Source: Prorocentrum cordatum (taxonomy: Eukaryota; Sar; Dinophyceae; Prorocentrales; Prorocentraceae). From it: 24,284 bases of DNA. Position 1 is the first letter of the stretch. Each line of letters begins with the position of its first letter. Location of the stretch: NCBI GenBank assembly GCA_963575745.1, contig CAUYUJ010015276.1:212501-236784 (forward strand), written 5' to 3'. Made by a program: the position numbers and the translations under genes. Below, one piece after another: positions 1-8,359 of the stretch. Below the pieces are notes generated by a model, which did not search any database, was not told where the DNA came from, and saw nothing but the letters and a program-made list of their open reading frames with translations.

Positions 1-2
1 GG

Positions 3-413
3 TGGGCGAAACAGCTGAAGCTAGAGTTCCCATGGGTTACATGTAATTTCGTTGAGGGGCGCTATGTTTTGAAGTGTAGCTCCTGCGATCAGCAGATTTC
101 TTGCAAGCGTGGCAATGTGAAGCGGCATGGGGAGAGTGCCTTTCATCTCGCCAAATGTGCAGGGCAAGACATTTCAGCGCCAAGCATTGAGGATTTCAAG
201 ACGTTGTTGAAACACGTCCTCAATCATCATACAGCCGCAAGCGACCGCGGCTTGGAGAGCATTGCCCGAGGAAAAAAAATGCGCCAGATGATCATGTGCC
301 TTGCAGACGGAATGAAACGAATAGATCACAAATTTATCTTCAGGCCTTCGGCCCAACCCGTCACCGTGAGATGTATGTTGGGGGTCTTGGGAAACCTCTT
401 GGGGGCCTCTTAG
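3..413 (+). CDS. BED-like zinc-finger N-terminal part of a transposase-derived gene (5' partial)
   Basis: The frame is open from the left edge (codon at 3) to a stop at 411-413, so the true start lies outside the window. Codons 75-146 encode C-x2-C-x13-H-x5-H (Cys at 75 and 84, His at 126 and 144), preceded by an aromatic-rich FPWVTCNFVEGRYVLKC stretch; this is the layout of BED/C2H2 fingers that head hAT-type transposases. After it comes an Arg/Lys-rich helix, GKKMRQMIMCLADGMKRIDH, at 267-329. The 834-codon frame from 1164 looks like the continuation of the same protein, so the last codons here are probably intron: GTGAG at 366 is a candidate donor, but the boundary is not resolved. DNA binding is inferred from the finger. 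It could also be a domesticated zinc-finger gene rather than a transposon. Confidence 0.5.
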   Translation, partial: WAKQLKLEFPWVTCNFVEGRYVLKCSSCDQQISCKRGNVKRHGESAFHLAKCAGQDISAPSIEDFKTLLKHVLNHHTAASDRGLESIARGKKMRQMIMCLADGMKRIDHKFIFRPSAQPVTVRCMLGVLGNLLGAS

Positions 414-420
414 GTACCTG

Positions 421-1045
421 CGTGGGGGTCTGCAACGGCTTTCGGCGGAATTGTCGAAATCCGTTGCAAGGCTTTTGGGACGCTCCTTGGGATGCTGCGG
501 GGGCGCTCTTGGGCCTCTCAGGCCGTGTCTTGGGCCTGTCTTGGGCGGCCAGGGGTCTGCAACGGCTTTCGACGGAATTGTCGAAATCCGTTGCAAGGCT
601 TTGGGGCGCTCGCGAGGCGTTGTCGGAACGCTCTTCTTAGGGCCTCTCAGGCGGTGTCTTGGGCCTGTCTTGGGCGGCGAGGGGTCTGCAACGGCTTTCG
701 ACGGAAGTGTCGAAATCCGTTGCAAGGCTTCGGCGCTCTTGGGGTGCTGTCGGGGAGCTCTTGGGGCCTCTCAGGCGGTGTCTTGGGCCTGTCTTGGGCG
801 GCCAGGGGTCTGCAACGGCTTTCGACGGAAGTGTCGAAATCCGTTGCAAGGCTTCGGCGCTCTTGGGGCGCTGTCGGGGAGCTCTTGGGGCCTCTCAGGC
901 GGTGTCTTGGGCCTGTCTTGGGCGGCCAGGGGTCTGCAACGGCTTTCGACGGAAGTGTCGAAATCCGTTGCAAGGCTTTGGGGCGCTCGCGAGGCGTTGT
1001 CGGAGCGCTCTTCTTAGGGCCTCTCAGGCGGTGTCTTGGGCCTCC
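421..1045 (+). repeat. Tandem array, ~125-bp unit, five copies plus a partial sixth, each with a hairpin
   Basis: The phrase GGGGTCTGCAACGGCTTTCG recurs at about 426, 552, 680, 805 and 929, giving a period of about 124-129 bp. The unit also holds a CTCAGGCGGTGTCTTGGGCC block, and a partial copy ends near 1045. In every unit GCAACGGCTTTCGAC pairs with GTCGAAATCCGTTGC across a 6-nt loop (14 of 15 positions). Copy 1 has an A-to-G change in the stem that turns A-U into a G-U wobble. The array lies between the zinc-finger part and the long second part of the first gene, so it is probably intronic. The frames open through it are repeat artefacts. Confidence 0.85.
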
Positions 1046-1133
1046 CCAAAGGTCCGCGGGGCGCCTCGAACGTCACGCGGTGGGGTATCCGAGACTTGGG
1101 ATTCGGGGCCCTTGGAGACGCAGCACCTGTTGA

Positions 1134-3668
1134 CGGTGGCGGCTTTCATCGCCCATACGAACGATGAGCCTCATGCGAGATGTTCGAAAAGGGAAAATGG
1201 CACTGAGGTTTTCGGCAGTAGACGACAAGTTGCGGAGCCGGTCTGGACTGATGGCTTGGCTTCCGGTCAAAACCAGCAGCGGAGCGGGCGTGCTAAGCTT
1301 GACCACTCGTGCGATTACGCGGTTCTCCACTTTGTGCGCTTGTTCGCCCGATGCATCCACGTACAACCCTCAGATTCGGAAACTCATCAGGAAAGTTACA
1401 CATGTGATGTCTGTCGACGCTGCCGAGAACGAGGTAGTGGCGTCTGAGTTAATGCGACGCCCAGCCCTCGAAACGACGCAGCCTCTCACGCCCCATCTTT
1501 GCGTCATAAACCGAGATAAAGCACATGGCAGCAGGAGGGTTATATCTCGCCCGTGGACAAAAATAACAGAGCTCCGAGATATTCATTTGCATTTTGCGAG
1601 TGCCCGGGGAAGCCCAGCACAATTAGTTCAATGGAGCCCCGAGATTCGCGTCAGATTTTCAGAAGTAATGCGGCGTCACTACCCTAGATCCAAGATCGGA
1701 AATATGAGGGCTGCGAAACACAGGTATGAATCATATCAAAAACCCCTGGGGCGAGCGTGCAGGTTTCTACGTGGTTTCATTGCGTTTTTGATCGAGCTTC
1801 TCCATCTGCCCGCGTCCCAGCCCCAGCACTACGCTGAAAAGTTTTTCAAGTGGATTACAGAAGAAAAATATGTGTTGTGTGCTATGATGGCAGATGCTGC
1901 AGACGAGCTGTCTGGACTGATCCGGTTCCTCGACCGCGAGAGCATCGAGACAGAGAAGCTGAATGGAGAAATTGGCAAATTTATGTCGAAATGCCATTGG
2001 CTGTTCGGTCCACGCCGCGGCATTCTTGAACAAGGCTATACAAAACATGCGATGCACGAGCTGCGGAGACCAATGGTGTGGGTGTACAAAGGGAGAACAC
2101 GCAGTCTTGGGTCCGAGAGCGGCCTGCCCCAAAGGAGTGTGGATTCCGCGATCGATGCCATGGCAGGTTGGTTGCGATTGGCGGCCTGCGAGATTCGGTG
2201 CGAGTTCCCCAGCTTCGAAATCATTCAGGCGACGCGGATTTTCGATGTTTCTCGAGATCGGCTGGCGCCTCACGACCCGGCTGACTTCTTGCGCCTGGGC
2301 AAACTTGTTGGTGTTGACGGGGCAGCCTTCCAGCAAGAATTTGATCGCATCGAACCTATTGTACGTGCAGAGGTTCGCGGGAGCAAATGTTCCAGTCTCG
2401 ATGGGTGGGTAGCGACGTTGCGCAGATTGATGGACTCCAGAACATCCGTGCGTGAGAGATATAGCTTCGCGCTCACTCGGAAGGTTGCCATTCGCTGGAT
2501 CGGAATCAAGGGGTCGTCAACAGCTGGGATCGAACAAGGCTTTTCACAAGTTGACTGCAATATAAGCAATAAACAATTGGGCGCCTCACCTGGTTACGAA
2601 GAGGCCTTGGCAACAATTGTCCAAAACGGATCACGTGACCCCATTGATGACATCGCCAATGAGGCCAGGCTCGCTTGGATACAATATCGTTTTGGTGTTC
2701 CGCGTTTGAGTGGCGAGAAACGCAAAGTTCGAATAGACAAAGGGTTGCCACGCAAGCGCCCTAAGACGACGTGCACAGAGCAATCGTTCATACGTCGAAG
2801 GAGGTCTGTGCGATGTCCCATCATGTCTGCTGGCGAAGCTGCCAAGAAGATCGACGACCTACAGGTCAATAGCTGGACCGACAACCACGTCGCGGAGGAA
2901 AGGTTCACGCTGGACAAGGTATTCCGGCGGAGAGTTCAAGCTGCTGGAGAGGGACTTCTGCTAGACAGCGAGGCTACCCCAGAGCTCGAGCACAAGGCGA
3001 TGGAGGTGGCCCGTGCGCGGCAAATCGCCGAGCAGGGGCGCATGCGATTGCGTCGTCGGGCACGGCGGCGCATATCTGGTGGGAGGGCACTGGACAGAAC
3101 ATTCTTTCGTGGCAAGACTGCCTTTGTCGCCGACGAAGCATGGGCGTCGACCTTGCCCAGGTCGTCGCTCATTCATGTTACTCAACCTTGGCGAGCAGAT
3201 GTGTATGTCGCCCGCAATCCAGCCAATGGGACCGATTATGGGTCTGTCGCTCTGTGGTGCGCTGTGCTTCGGGGAATGGTCGTGGCCTCACAATCCACTG
3301 TGCTTGGCAACGCCGGTGCCGCGATCAAGTACTGCAGTGCGCTTAGAGTAGGGCGGCGCGCGTGGATCTCAGATGCGTTCAAAGCCAAACACAGAGCGAT
3401 TGCAAGCTGCATCCAGCATTGCGTTGCTGCTGGCCCATGCATGTGGGCCGGTTGGAACCAATCCCCGGGCAAGTGGAATCTAATTCACACCGTGCACCAG
3501 TTTGCCGCGCTTAAGGTTAGGCACAAGTCATCAAGTGTATGTGGTCTGATTGTGAGGAGTGATGCTGGTTCGGCAGATTTGGCTGGCCTCAATCACCTCT
3601 ATGATGGCCCTGCTTTCCTTGATCTCATCAGGAATGTTGATGTGGAGAACAGTTGTTTTAAGTCGTGA
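1134..3668 (+). CDS. hAT-like transposase-derived protein, main exon
   Basis: This frame is open from 1134 (after TGA at 1131) to the stop at 3666-3668; the first Met is at 1164. The true exon start is not fixed; AG at 1167-1168 is a possible acceptor. Numbered from that Met, residues 1-30 (MSLMRDVRKGKMALRFSAVD...) read as the natural continuation of the upstream zinc-finger part. Residues 450-461 read GSSTAGIEQGFS, followed by a basic segment and a Leu/Asn helix. This resembles the hAT C-terminal dimerisation block, usually (A/S)SSA-x-x-ER-x-FS. A Lys/Arg-rich segment (KGLPRKRPK) follows near residue 528, then a ~170-residue Trp/Cys-containing C-terminal region I do not recognise. I could not place the hAT catalytic D-D-E residues with confidence, so activity is doubtful. 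Role: DNA transposition, or a host protein derived from it. Confidence 0.5.
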   Translation, partial: RWRLSSPIRTMSLMRDVRKGKMALRFSAVDDKLRSRSGLMAWLPVKTSSGAGVLSLTTRAITRFSTLCACSPDASTYNPQIRKLIRKVTHVMSVDAAENEVVASELMRRPALETTQPLTPHLCVINRDKAHGSRRVISRPWTKITELRDIHLHFASARGSPAQLVQWSPEIRVRFSEVMRRHYPRSKIGNMRAAKHRYESYQKPLGRACRFLRGFIAFLIELLHLPASQPQHYAEKFFKWITEEKYVLCAMMADAADELSGLIRFLDRESIETEKLNGEIGKFMSKCHWLFGPRRGILEQGYTKHAMHELRRPMVWVYKGRTRSLGSESGLPQRSVDSAIDAMAGWLRLAACEIRCEFPSFEIIQATRIFDVSRDRLAPHDPADFLRLGKLVGVDGAAFQQEFDRIEPIVRAEVRGSKCSSLDGWVATLRRLMDSRTSVRERYSFALTRKVAIRWIGIKGSSTAGIEQGFSQVDCNISNKQLGASPGYEEALATIVQNGSRDPIDDIANEARLAWIQYRFGVPRLSGEKRKVRIDKGLPRKRPKTTCTEQSFIRRRRSVRCPIMSAGEAAKKIDDLQVNSWTDNHVAEERFTLDKVFRRRVQAAGEGLLLDSEATPELEHKAMEVARARQIAEQGRMRLRRRARRRISGGRALDRTFFRGKTAFVADEAWASTLPRSSLIHVTQPWRADVYVARNPANGTDYGSVALWCAVLRGMVVASQSTVLGNAGAAIKYCSALRVGRRAWISDAFKAKHRAIASCIQHCVAAGPCMWAGWNQSPGKWNLIHTVHQFAALKVRHKSSSVCGLIVRSDAGSADLAGLNHLYDGPAFLDLIRNVDVENSCFKS

Positions 3669-4021
3669 TGTCCCCTTCGAGTGGTGTGACCACCTTGCCA
3701 ACGCAAGGCTTCGGTGCGTGCGCTTGCGTGCGCCACATGTGCGCACTGATTCTTGATCTCATTATTTTTGGGTATATCATATATGTATACATATATGCCA
3801 CTGTTGCAGATCCAAGGCTCCAGCATGGGTGCTGCTGCTGGTTAGCCCACTGCCTGAAAAAAAAAGACTTAAAGCAGTGAGGGGCCTGCAGGCGAGACCA
3901 CAGGCCCGCGCCCTGCGAAACGAACGAACCAATATTTTTTGTCGTTCGCCTGGGGCCCTCTTTGGGCCCCCTCTGGAAGCAATATTTGGGCCATCTTGGA
4001 TCTCTCAAGCACCCTTAGAAC
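3669..4021. other. Intergenic, no gene seen; 20-bp AT palindrome
   Basis: There is no convincing coding signal. Positions 3778-3797 form a perfect 20-bp palindrome made of CATATATGTA and its reverse complement, about 110 bp past the stop of the transposase-like gene. A run of nine A lies at about 3857-3865. The short frames here carry no recognisable protein. Confidence 0.6.
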
Positions 4022-4912
4022 TATCTAGTGGCCTTCGGCAGATCCCACCACCGCGCGGCATGCTTCGTATATGGCCTGTGTTGTATGTGGCGGTTGTTGT
4101 ATATGAACTGCTGCGTTGTATGTAGCATGCTTCGAATATCACCTGTGTTGTATGTGGCATGCTTCGTATATGACCTGATTGGTATGTGGTGGCTGTTGTA
4201 TATGGCCTGCTTTGTGTATGGGTTGCTTTGTATATGGCATGTCTTGTATACGACCTGTGTTGTATGTGTCATGCATCGTATATGACCTGTGTTGTATGTG
4301 GCATGCTTCGTATATCACCAGTGTCGTATGTGGCGGCTGTTGTATAATACCTTCTTTGTATGTGTTGCTTGGTATATGCCGTGTCTTGTATACGACCTGT
4401 GTTGTATGTGGCATGCTTCGTATATCACCTGTGTTGTATGTGGCATGCTCCATATGAGACAATTGTTGTATGTTGCGGTTGTTGTGTATGTTTTTGTTGT
4501 ATAGGTTTCTTTGTATATGACATGTCTTGTATACGATCTGTAATGTATGTGGCATGCTTCGTATATGACCTGTGTTGTATGCGGCATGCCTGTTGGGGAT
4601 CTCTTGACAGCGCTCTTTGAAGCCTCTTGGGGCGTTTTGGAGGCCATCTTGGGCCGTCTGGAGGCCATCTTGGGCCGTCTTGGAGGCATCTTGGGCCATC
4701 TCGGCGGCCTGGGTGGGCTTCCGGGGCCGTCATGGAAGCGTTAAAGAGCGTGAGGGAGGCGCCATGGCCGCCCAGGCACCCCACGGGAGTAGGGGTGAAT
4801 CACAACCTGTGTGTCCCAGAGGGTGGGGGGTTCCTTAGCAGACCACAGAAACCCTGCAAGGCAGCCCTTGGCATTCTTCCACGCCCCAACGCGCTGCAGG
4901 CACGGTGGCGAT
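4022..4912 (+). repeat. Long direct repeat, copy A (left of the methyltransferase)
   Basis: This is homologous along its length, with indels, to 6970-7943 in the same orientation. Head: TATCTAGTGG then CTTCGGC and CCGCGCGGCATGCTTCGTAT. Body (about 4060-4588): a minisatellite with a 32-bp unit built around GGCATGCTTCGTATATGACC, plus variant units (GGCGGTTGTTGTATATGA, GGGTTGCTTTGTATATGG). Tail: CTTGGGCC(A/G)TC repeats, then GGCGCCATGGCCG, and a block ending CACGGTGGCGA. Homology stops abruptly at both ends. No TG...CA termini or target duplication are obvious. Frames open through it on both strands are repeat artefacts. Confidence 0.85.
4060..4588 (+). repeat. Minisatellite, 32-bp unit (copy A body)
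   Basis: The repeated unit reads TGTATGTGGCATGCTTCGTA followed by TATGACCTGTGT, with A/C alternation in TATATGACC versus TATACGACC. It is interspersed with two other unit types in a partly regular higher-order pattern. The same unit types occur in the same general order in the copy at 7010-7600. Confidence 0.85.
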
Positions 4913-5084
4913 TCTTGGGACCCTCTTGGCTCTCTTGAGTCATCTTGGATATCTTGGGTCATCTTGGGCCGCAGACGCGCGTTGGAAGCGAAAGGGCGAT
5001 AAGGCAAACACAACACTTGTAAATTGTCCTCCTCATTCTCGCCCTCACCCTCCGCTTTTTTGCTCTACCCCGTGCGACCTTTCA
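4913..5084. other. Intergenic spacer, no gene seen
   Basis: The first half holds degenerate TCTTGGGTCATCTTGG repeats; the second half is a C/T-rich stretch (about 5027-5070). No coding signal is seen. Confidence 0.5.
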
Positions 5085-5360
5085 ACGGTCGCTGACGTCG
5101 GTGAGTTTCGCCCAATCGGGTCGTCCTGATAGACTGGCTGGTGGCCTACTTGACTGATGTATGGGGGGGGCTCACCAGCCCCCCTGATACATCAGTCGGG
5201 GACGTCGGTGACTGATGAAAGGGAGGGGCATATGGCGATTCCTAAAATCGCGCCCCTCTCTCTCAACGGTCGCAGGGTTCCCGCCCCTCCGATAGAACGG
5301 TCGGGGACGTCGGTGACTGATGTATCAGGGGGGCTGCCCAGCCCCTCCGATACATCAGTC
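5085..5360 (+). repeat. Hairpin cluster upstream of the methyltransferase
   Basis: There are three strong stem-loops. Stem 1: 5153-5172 pairs with 5177-5196 (18 of 20 positions, 4-nt loop CACC). Stem 2: 5217-5229 pairs with 5252-5264 (11 of 13), with an inner GCGAT/ATCGC stem at 5235-5251. Stem 3: 5316-5335 pairs with 5340-5359 (18 of 20, 4-nt loop GCCC). Stems 1 and 3 share the arm ACTGATGTAT. A 21-nt direct repeat containing GGGGACGTCGGTGACTGATG occurs at 5197-5217 and 5302-5322, with a degenerate third copy (GCTGACGTCGGTGA) at 5091-5104. The function is unknown; the cluster ends about 100 bp before the chosen methyltransferase start. Confidence 0.85.
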
Positions 5361-5418
5361 GGATGGGATTGCGCCCGCCTGTAACCCCGATTGCATCCTC
5401 CAGTTGGTGTCCTTATGT

Positions 5419-5440
5419 CCTTAGCCTGTTCTGGCTTAAG
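5419..5440 (+). other. Degenerate spliced-leader-like sequence
   Basis: Aligned to the dinoflagellate spliced leader, this stretch keeps CC, T, AGCC, TT, TGGCT and AAG in order, with four mismatches and one inserted base. It lies 18 bp upstream of the chosen ATG at 5459, and CTAG just before that ATG could be a trans-splice acceptor. On its own the match is weak. The same arrangement next to the neighbouring intronless gene at 8360 makes it more believable. Confidence 0.35.
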
Positions 5441-5458
5441 CTCGCATTGCGAGCTAGG

Positions 5459-6613
5459 ATGGTCCTCGCCAAGCCGGTAAAGAAGTTCACACCAGATAAA
5501 TCGTTTCGGGTCCCCCGTGTCATCAAGATCGGAGCTGACTTTGCAGGATACGACACGGCATTCATAGCGGCCAAACTTCTTGGGCTTAATTGCGTCTCGT
5601 CATTCGTGTGCGAGAGCAACCGTTCTTGCCAGAAGGTGCTCCGTCATTCAGGCCACTCTACAATCGTCGAGGATGCCACGGACCGCGACCCGACTCAGAT
5701 GCCAGCTGTCGACATATTCACGTTCTCTCCGCCGTGTGTGGATTTCAGCAATGAGGGGCTCGGAGCTGGCGAAGATGGAACGACAGGCCACCTCTACACA
5801 TGCAGTCTCGACTATATTCGGAAAGCGAGGCCGAGGTTGGCAATGTACGAAAACGTGGCCGCCCAGTACGAGCGGCAGAAGTTCAGGACAACGGTGAAGC
5901 GCTTGGTGAAGACTTTGCAGAACTACGGCTACAACGTCCATCGACGCGTACTAAACACCCGCAACCATGGCGTCCCTCAGTCACGACGCCGCTTCTACAT
6001 CGTGGCCATTCTCAAGGCAGCACAGCGCTGTGAGTTCAAGTGGCCAGAGACGACGCCCCTGAAGTACACCATGAAGGATGTCGTGAAGCCGTTCGTGAGA
6101 GGGACTGACCACAAGTTCAAGCTTCCTGGGAGCACGCCCCAGACCGATCACTTCACGCGAAAGCAGCGCAATCGCTGCCGTTCGCTGGTCAAGGCCGCCG
6201 TGAAGACGGCCAAGGAGAAGCTGGCACAGTACAAAGAGAAGTTGAATATCAACAGCCCCGTCTTCTGCGACATCGATTGCACCCCCAAGTTCGCCAGGGT
6301 CTCCGGCAAGGTCGTGCACGCCCTCACAGCATCCCGTGGAATGGCAGGTGGGCCGTGGATCGCGCCCCGTGGGCGCCGCACAGATCTCGACGAGATGTGC
6401 TGGATTCAGGGCCTGGACCCGAAGTTTGACATCGACTTCGTCGGCGCCGGCGTCAGCGATCGGCAGGCTGGCAAGATGCTCGGCAACGCCATGAGTTTGA
6501 ACATCGCCGAGCGATTGCTAATCCCAGCGTGCACTGCGGCGGGGCTTGTCTCGTGGACGCCGTCGGACAGGTGGGCCGACGATAAGGTTATCGTCGAGCC
6601 TTCGTGGTCCTGA
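5459..6613 (+). CDS. C5 cytosine-specific DNA methyltransferase
   Basis: This 384-residue enzyme would transfer a methyl group from S-adenosylmethionine to C5 of cytosine in DNA. Family motifs appear in order: motif I GADFAGYDT (residues 25-33, SAM binding), motif IV SPPCVDFSNEG (90-100, catalytic Cys93), motif VI ENV (131-133), motif VIII QSRRR (174-178), motif IX RGMAGGPW (293-300) and motif X LGNAMSLNIAERLL (341-354). The ~110-residue stretch between VIII and IX would hold a short target-recognition domain, with a Lys-rich helix at 249-261. The length is typical of a bare catalytic unit with no chromatin-reading domains. An in-frame ATG at 5363 would add 32 residues; I prefer 5459 because the added part crosses the hairpin end and the SL-like sequence. 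No intron or frameshift is seen. The gene sits between long direct repeats. Methyltransferases of this class are known as cargo of retrotransposons in dinoflagellates, but no reverse transcriptase lies in this window. Confidence 0.93.
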   Translation: MVLAKPVKKFTPDKSFRVPRVIKIGADFAGYDTAFIAAKLLGLNCVSSFVCESNRSCQKVLRHSGHSTIVEDATDRDPTQMPAVDIFTFSPPCVDFSNEGLGAGEDGTTGHLYTCSLDYIRKARPRLAMYENVAAQYERQKFRTTVKRLVKTLQNYGYNVHRRVLNTRNHGVPQSRRRFYIVAILKAAQRCEFKWPETTPLKYTMKDVVKPFVRGTDHKFKLPGSTPQTDHFTRKQRNRCRSLVKAAVKTAKEKLAQYKEKLNINSPVFCDIDCTPKFARVSGKVVHALTASRGMAGGPWIAPRGRRTDLDEMCWIQGLDPKFDIDFVGAGVSDRQAGKMLGNAMSLNIAERLLIPACTAAGLVSWTPSDRWADDKVIVEPSWS

Positions 6614-6712
6614 TCTCGGTGCCTTGATGCGCCGGTCGATGCCTGGCTGCCTGCCGTCCAGGGTCGGACCTTGCATGTGGCAATTGATGTACCTTCGAAT
6701 GTACATTGAGCT

Positions 6713-6738
6713 TGCGTGATATAATCACGCACGTTTTT
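6713..6738 (+). terminator. Hairpin followed by T-run after the methyltransferase
   Basis: TGCGTGAT pairs perfectly with ATCACGCA across an ATA loop (6713-6731), followed by five T at 6734-6738, about 100 bp past the stop. It looks like a terminator or 3'-end structure, but dinoflagellate 3'-end signals are poorly defined, so the role is a guess. Confidence 0.3.
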
Positions 6739-6969
6739 CTGAGTACGGATTCAGGGCACCGTTGACGTCAGCAGCGACACTCGCTTGCTTTCTCACTCAT
6801 CCCTCCTGCTCCCTCCTCCCCCTTCCTCATCAGTCTCCCGCCTCATCCTCCTCCCTCCTCCAACGCCCTGTGGGCCTTCTGGGAAGCAGCCCAAGAGGGC
6901 TATAAGAGCGGCCCAAGATGGCCCCAAGAGGGCCCCAAGAGGGCCAACGCCACTACTCAAGCTCGTGCA
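6739..6969. other. C/T-rich spacer, no gene seen
   Basis: Positions 6785-6875 are dominated by CTCC/TCCTCC tracts. Positions 6880-6950 carry short repeats of CCCAAGA(T/G)GGCC, the reverse complement of the GGCC-TCTTGGG motif seen in the tails of the long direct repeats. Confidence 0.5.
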
Positions 6970-7943
6970 TATCTAGTGGTCTTCGGCCAATCCCGCCACC
7001 GCGCGGCATGCTTCGTATATAACCTGTGTTGTATGCGGCGGTTGTTGCATATGAACTGCTTTGTATATGTGTTGCTTGGTATATGGCATGTCTTGTATAC
7101 GACCTGTGTTGTATGTAGCATGCTTCGTATACGACCTGTGTTGTATGTGGCATGTTTCGTATATAACCTGATTTGTATGTGGCGGTTGTTGTATATGACG
7201 TGCTGTGTTTATGGGTTGCTTTGTATATGGCATGTCTTGCATGCGACCTGTGTTGTATGTGGCATGCTTCGTGTACGACCTGTGTTGTATGTGGCATGCT
7301 TCGTAAATGACCTGTGTTGTATGCGGCGTGTGTTGTATATGACCTGTGTTGTATATGTTGTTTTGTATATGGCATGCCTTGTATGCGACCTTTGTTGTAT
7401 GTGGCATGCTTCGTATACGACCTGTATTGTATGTGGCATGCTTCGTGTATGACCTGTGTCTTACGTGGCGTTTGTTGTATATGACCTGCTTTGTTTATGG
7501 GGTGTTTTGTATATGGCATGTCTTGTATACGACCTGTAGTGTGTGTGTGTGTGTGTGTGTGTGGCATGCTTCGTGTATGACCTGTGCGTTGTATGCGGCA
7601 TGCCTGTTGAGGACCTCTTGGCATGGCTCTTTGAGGCCTCTTGGGGCGTCTTGGAGGCCATCTTGGGCCGTCTGGGGGCCATGTTGGGCCGTCTTGGAGG
7701 CATCTTGGGCCATCTCGGCGGCCTGGGTGGGCTTCCTGGGCCGACATGGAAGCGATAGAGAGCGTGAAGGAGGCGCCATGGCCGTTCAGGCACCCCCCCG
7801 GGAGTAGGGGTGATGCAAACACAACTGCGTGTCCTGGAGGGTGGGGGGGCCCTTAGACTTAGAAGACTACAGACACACAGACACCCTGCCAGGCAGCCCT
7901 TGGCAGTCTTCCACGCCCCAACGTGCTGCAAGCACGGTGGCGA
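6970..7943 (+). repeat. Long direct repeat, copy B (right of the methyltransferase)
   Basis: This has the same head, minisatellite body (about 7010-7600) and tail (about 7605-7943) as copy A at 4022-4912, in the same orientation. It differs by substitutions, unit number and a (GT)n run at about 7540-7562. The tails share GGCGCCATGGCCG, GGGAGTAGGGGTGA and CACGGTGGCGA. Together the copies bracket about 2.06 kb containing the hairpin cluster and the methyltransferase. They may be diverged LTRs or two insertions of one dispersed repeat. Confidence 0.85.
7010..7600 (+). repeat. Minisatellite, 32-bp unit (copy B body)
   Basis: It has the same unit types as the array at 4060-4588 (GGCATGCTTCGTATACGACC and variants), with more units. 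It includes a (GT)n tract at about 7540-7562. Confidence 0.85.
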
Positions 7944-8359
7944 ATACTTTGCGCTTCTTTGGGGTGCCGTCTTGAAGCCCTCTTGAAACCCACATGGGCC
8001 TCTCTTGAGCCTTCTTAAGCCCCCCGTTGAAGGTCTCTCCTGGCCCGTTTACCGGGTCATGAGCCTCGAAGGCGCCCTTGAGAGACTTCTTTGCCACTTG
8101 AAGCCGTATTCGGGCGATCTAGGGCCTCTTAAGCCATCTCGGGCTATCTTGAACGGTCTTCGGGGTCATCTTGACCTATCTAGGGCCCTCCTGAGGCCAT
8201 CTTGAGCCACAACATGCGGCCGTGCCCGTCCGGGCCCAGGGGGGGGGGGGCAGGGGGAGATAGAGGTTCCTCCCCCCGAAGAGGAAGTAGGGGATTTAAC
8301 ATGATGAGCTCCTGCAGCCACCTCCGCTAAGCGGGCTGGTGGGGTTCGCCTTCTGGAAC
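7944..8359. other. Intergenic upstream of the 974-residue gene, no gene seen
   Basis: Degenerate GCC(C/T)TCTTGA units (about 7970-8205) are followed by a G-rich tract at 8229-8262, including a run of twelve G. No coding signal is seen. The promoter of the next gene, if any, would lie here, but I see no TATA-like element. Confidence 0.45.

Noticed and set aside
451-1133. Overlapping plus-strand frames of 188-260 codons across the 125-bp array
   Set aside because: All frames repeat with the array, and the likely gene reads through other frames on either side.
4021-4790. Long reverse-strand frames rich in His/Tyr/Thr (HIQHRSYTKHATYN type), also at 6953-7822
   Set aside because: They are translations of the 32-bp minisatellite. 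Several frames on both strands are open only because the repeat unit lacks stops.
5085-5360. CRISPR-like array (21-nt repeats)
   Set aside because: Only two good repeats at 105-bp spacing with hairpins between them, and a eukaryotic context.
4022-7943. Definite LTR retrotransposon call
   Set aside because: No TG/CA termini, primer-binding site, polypurine tract, target duplication or RT/integrase gene could be shown. It is kept as a hypothesis only.
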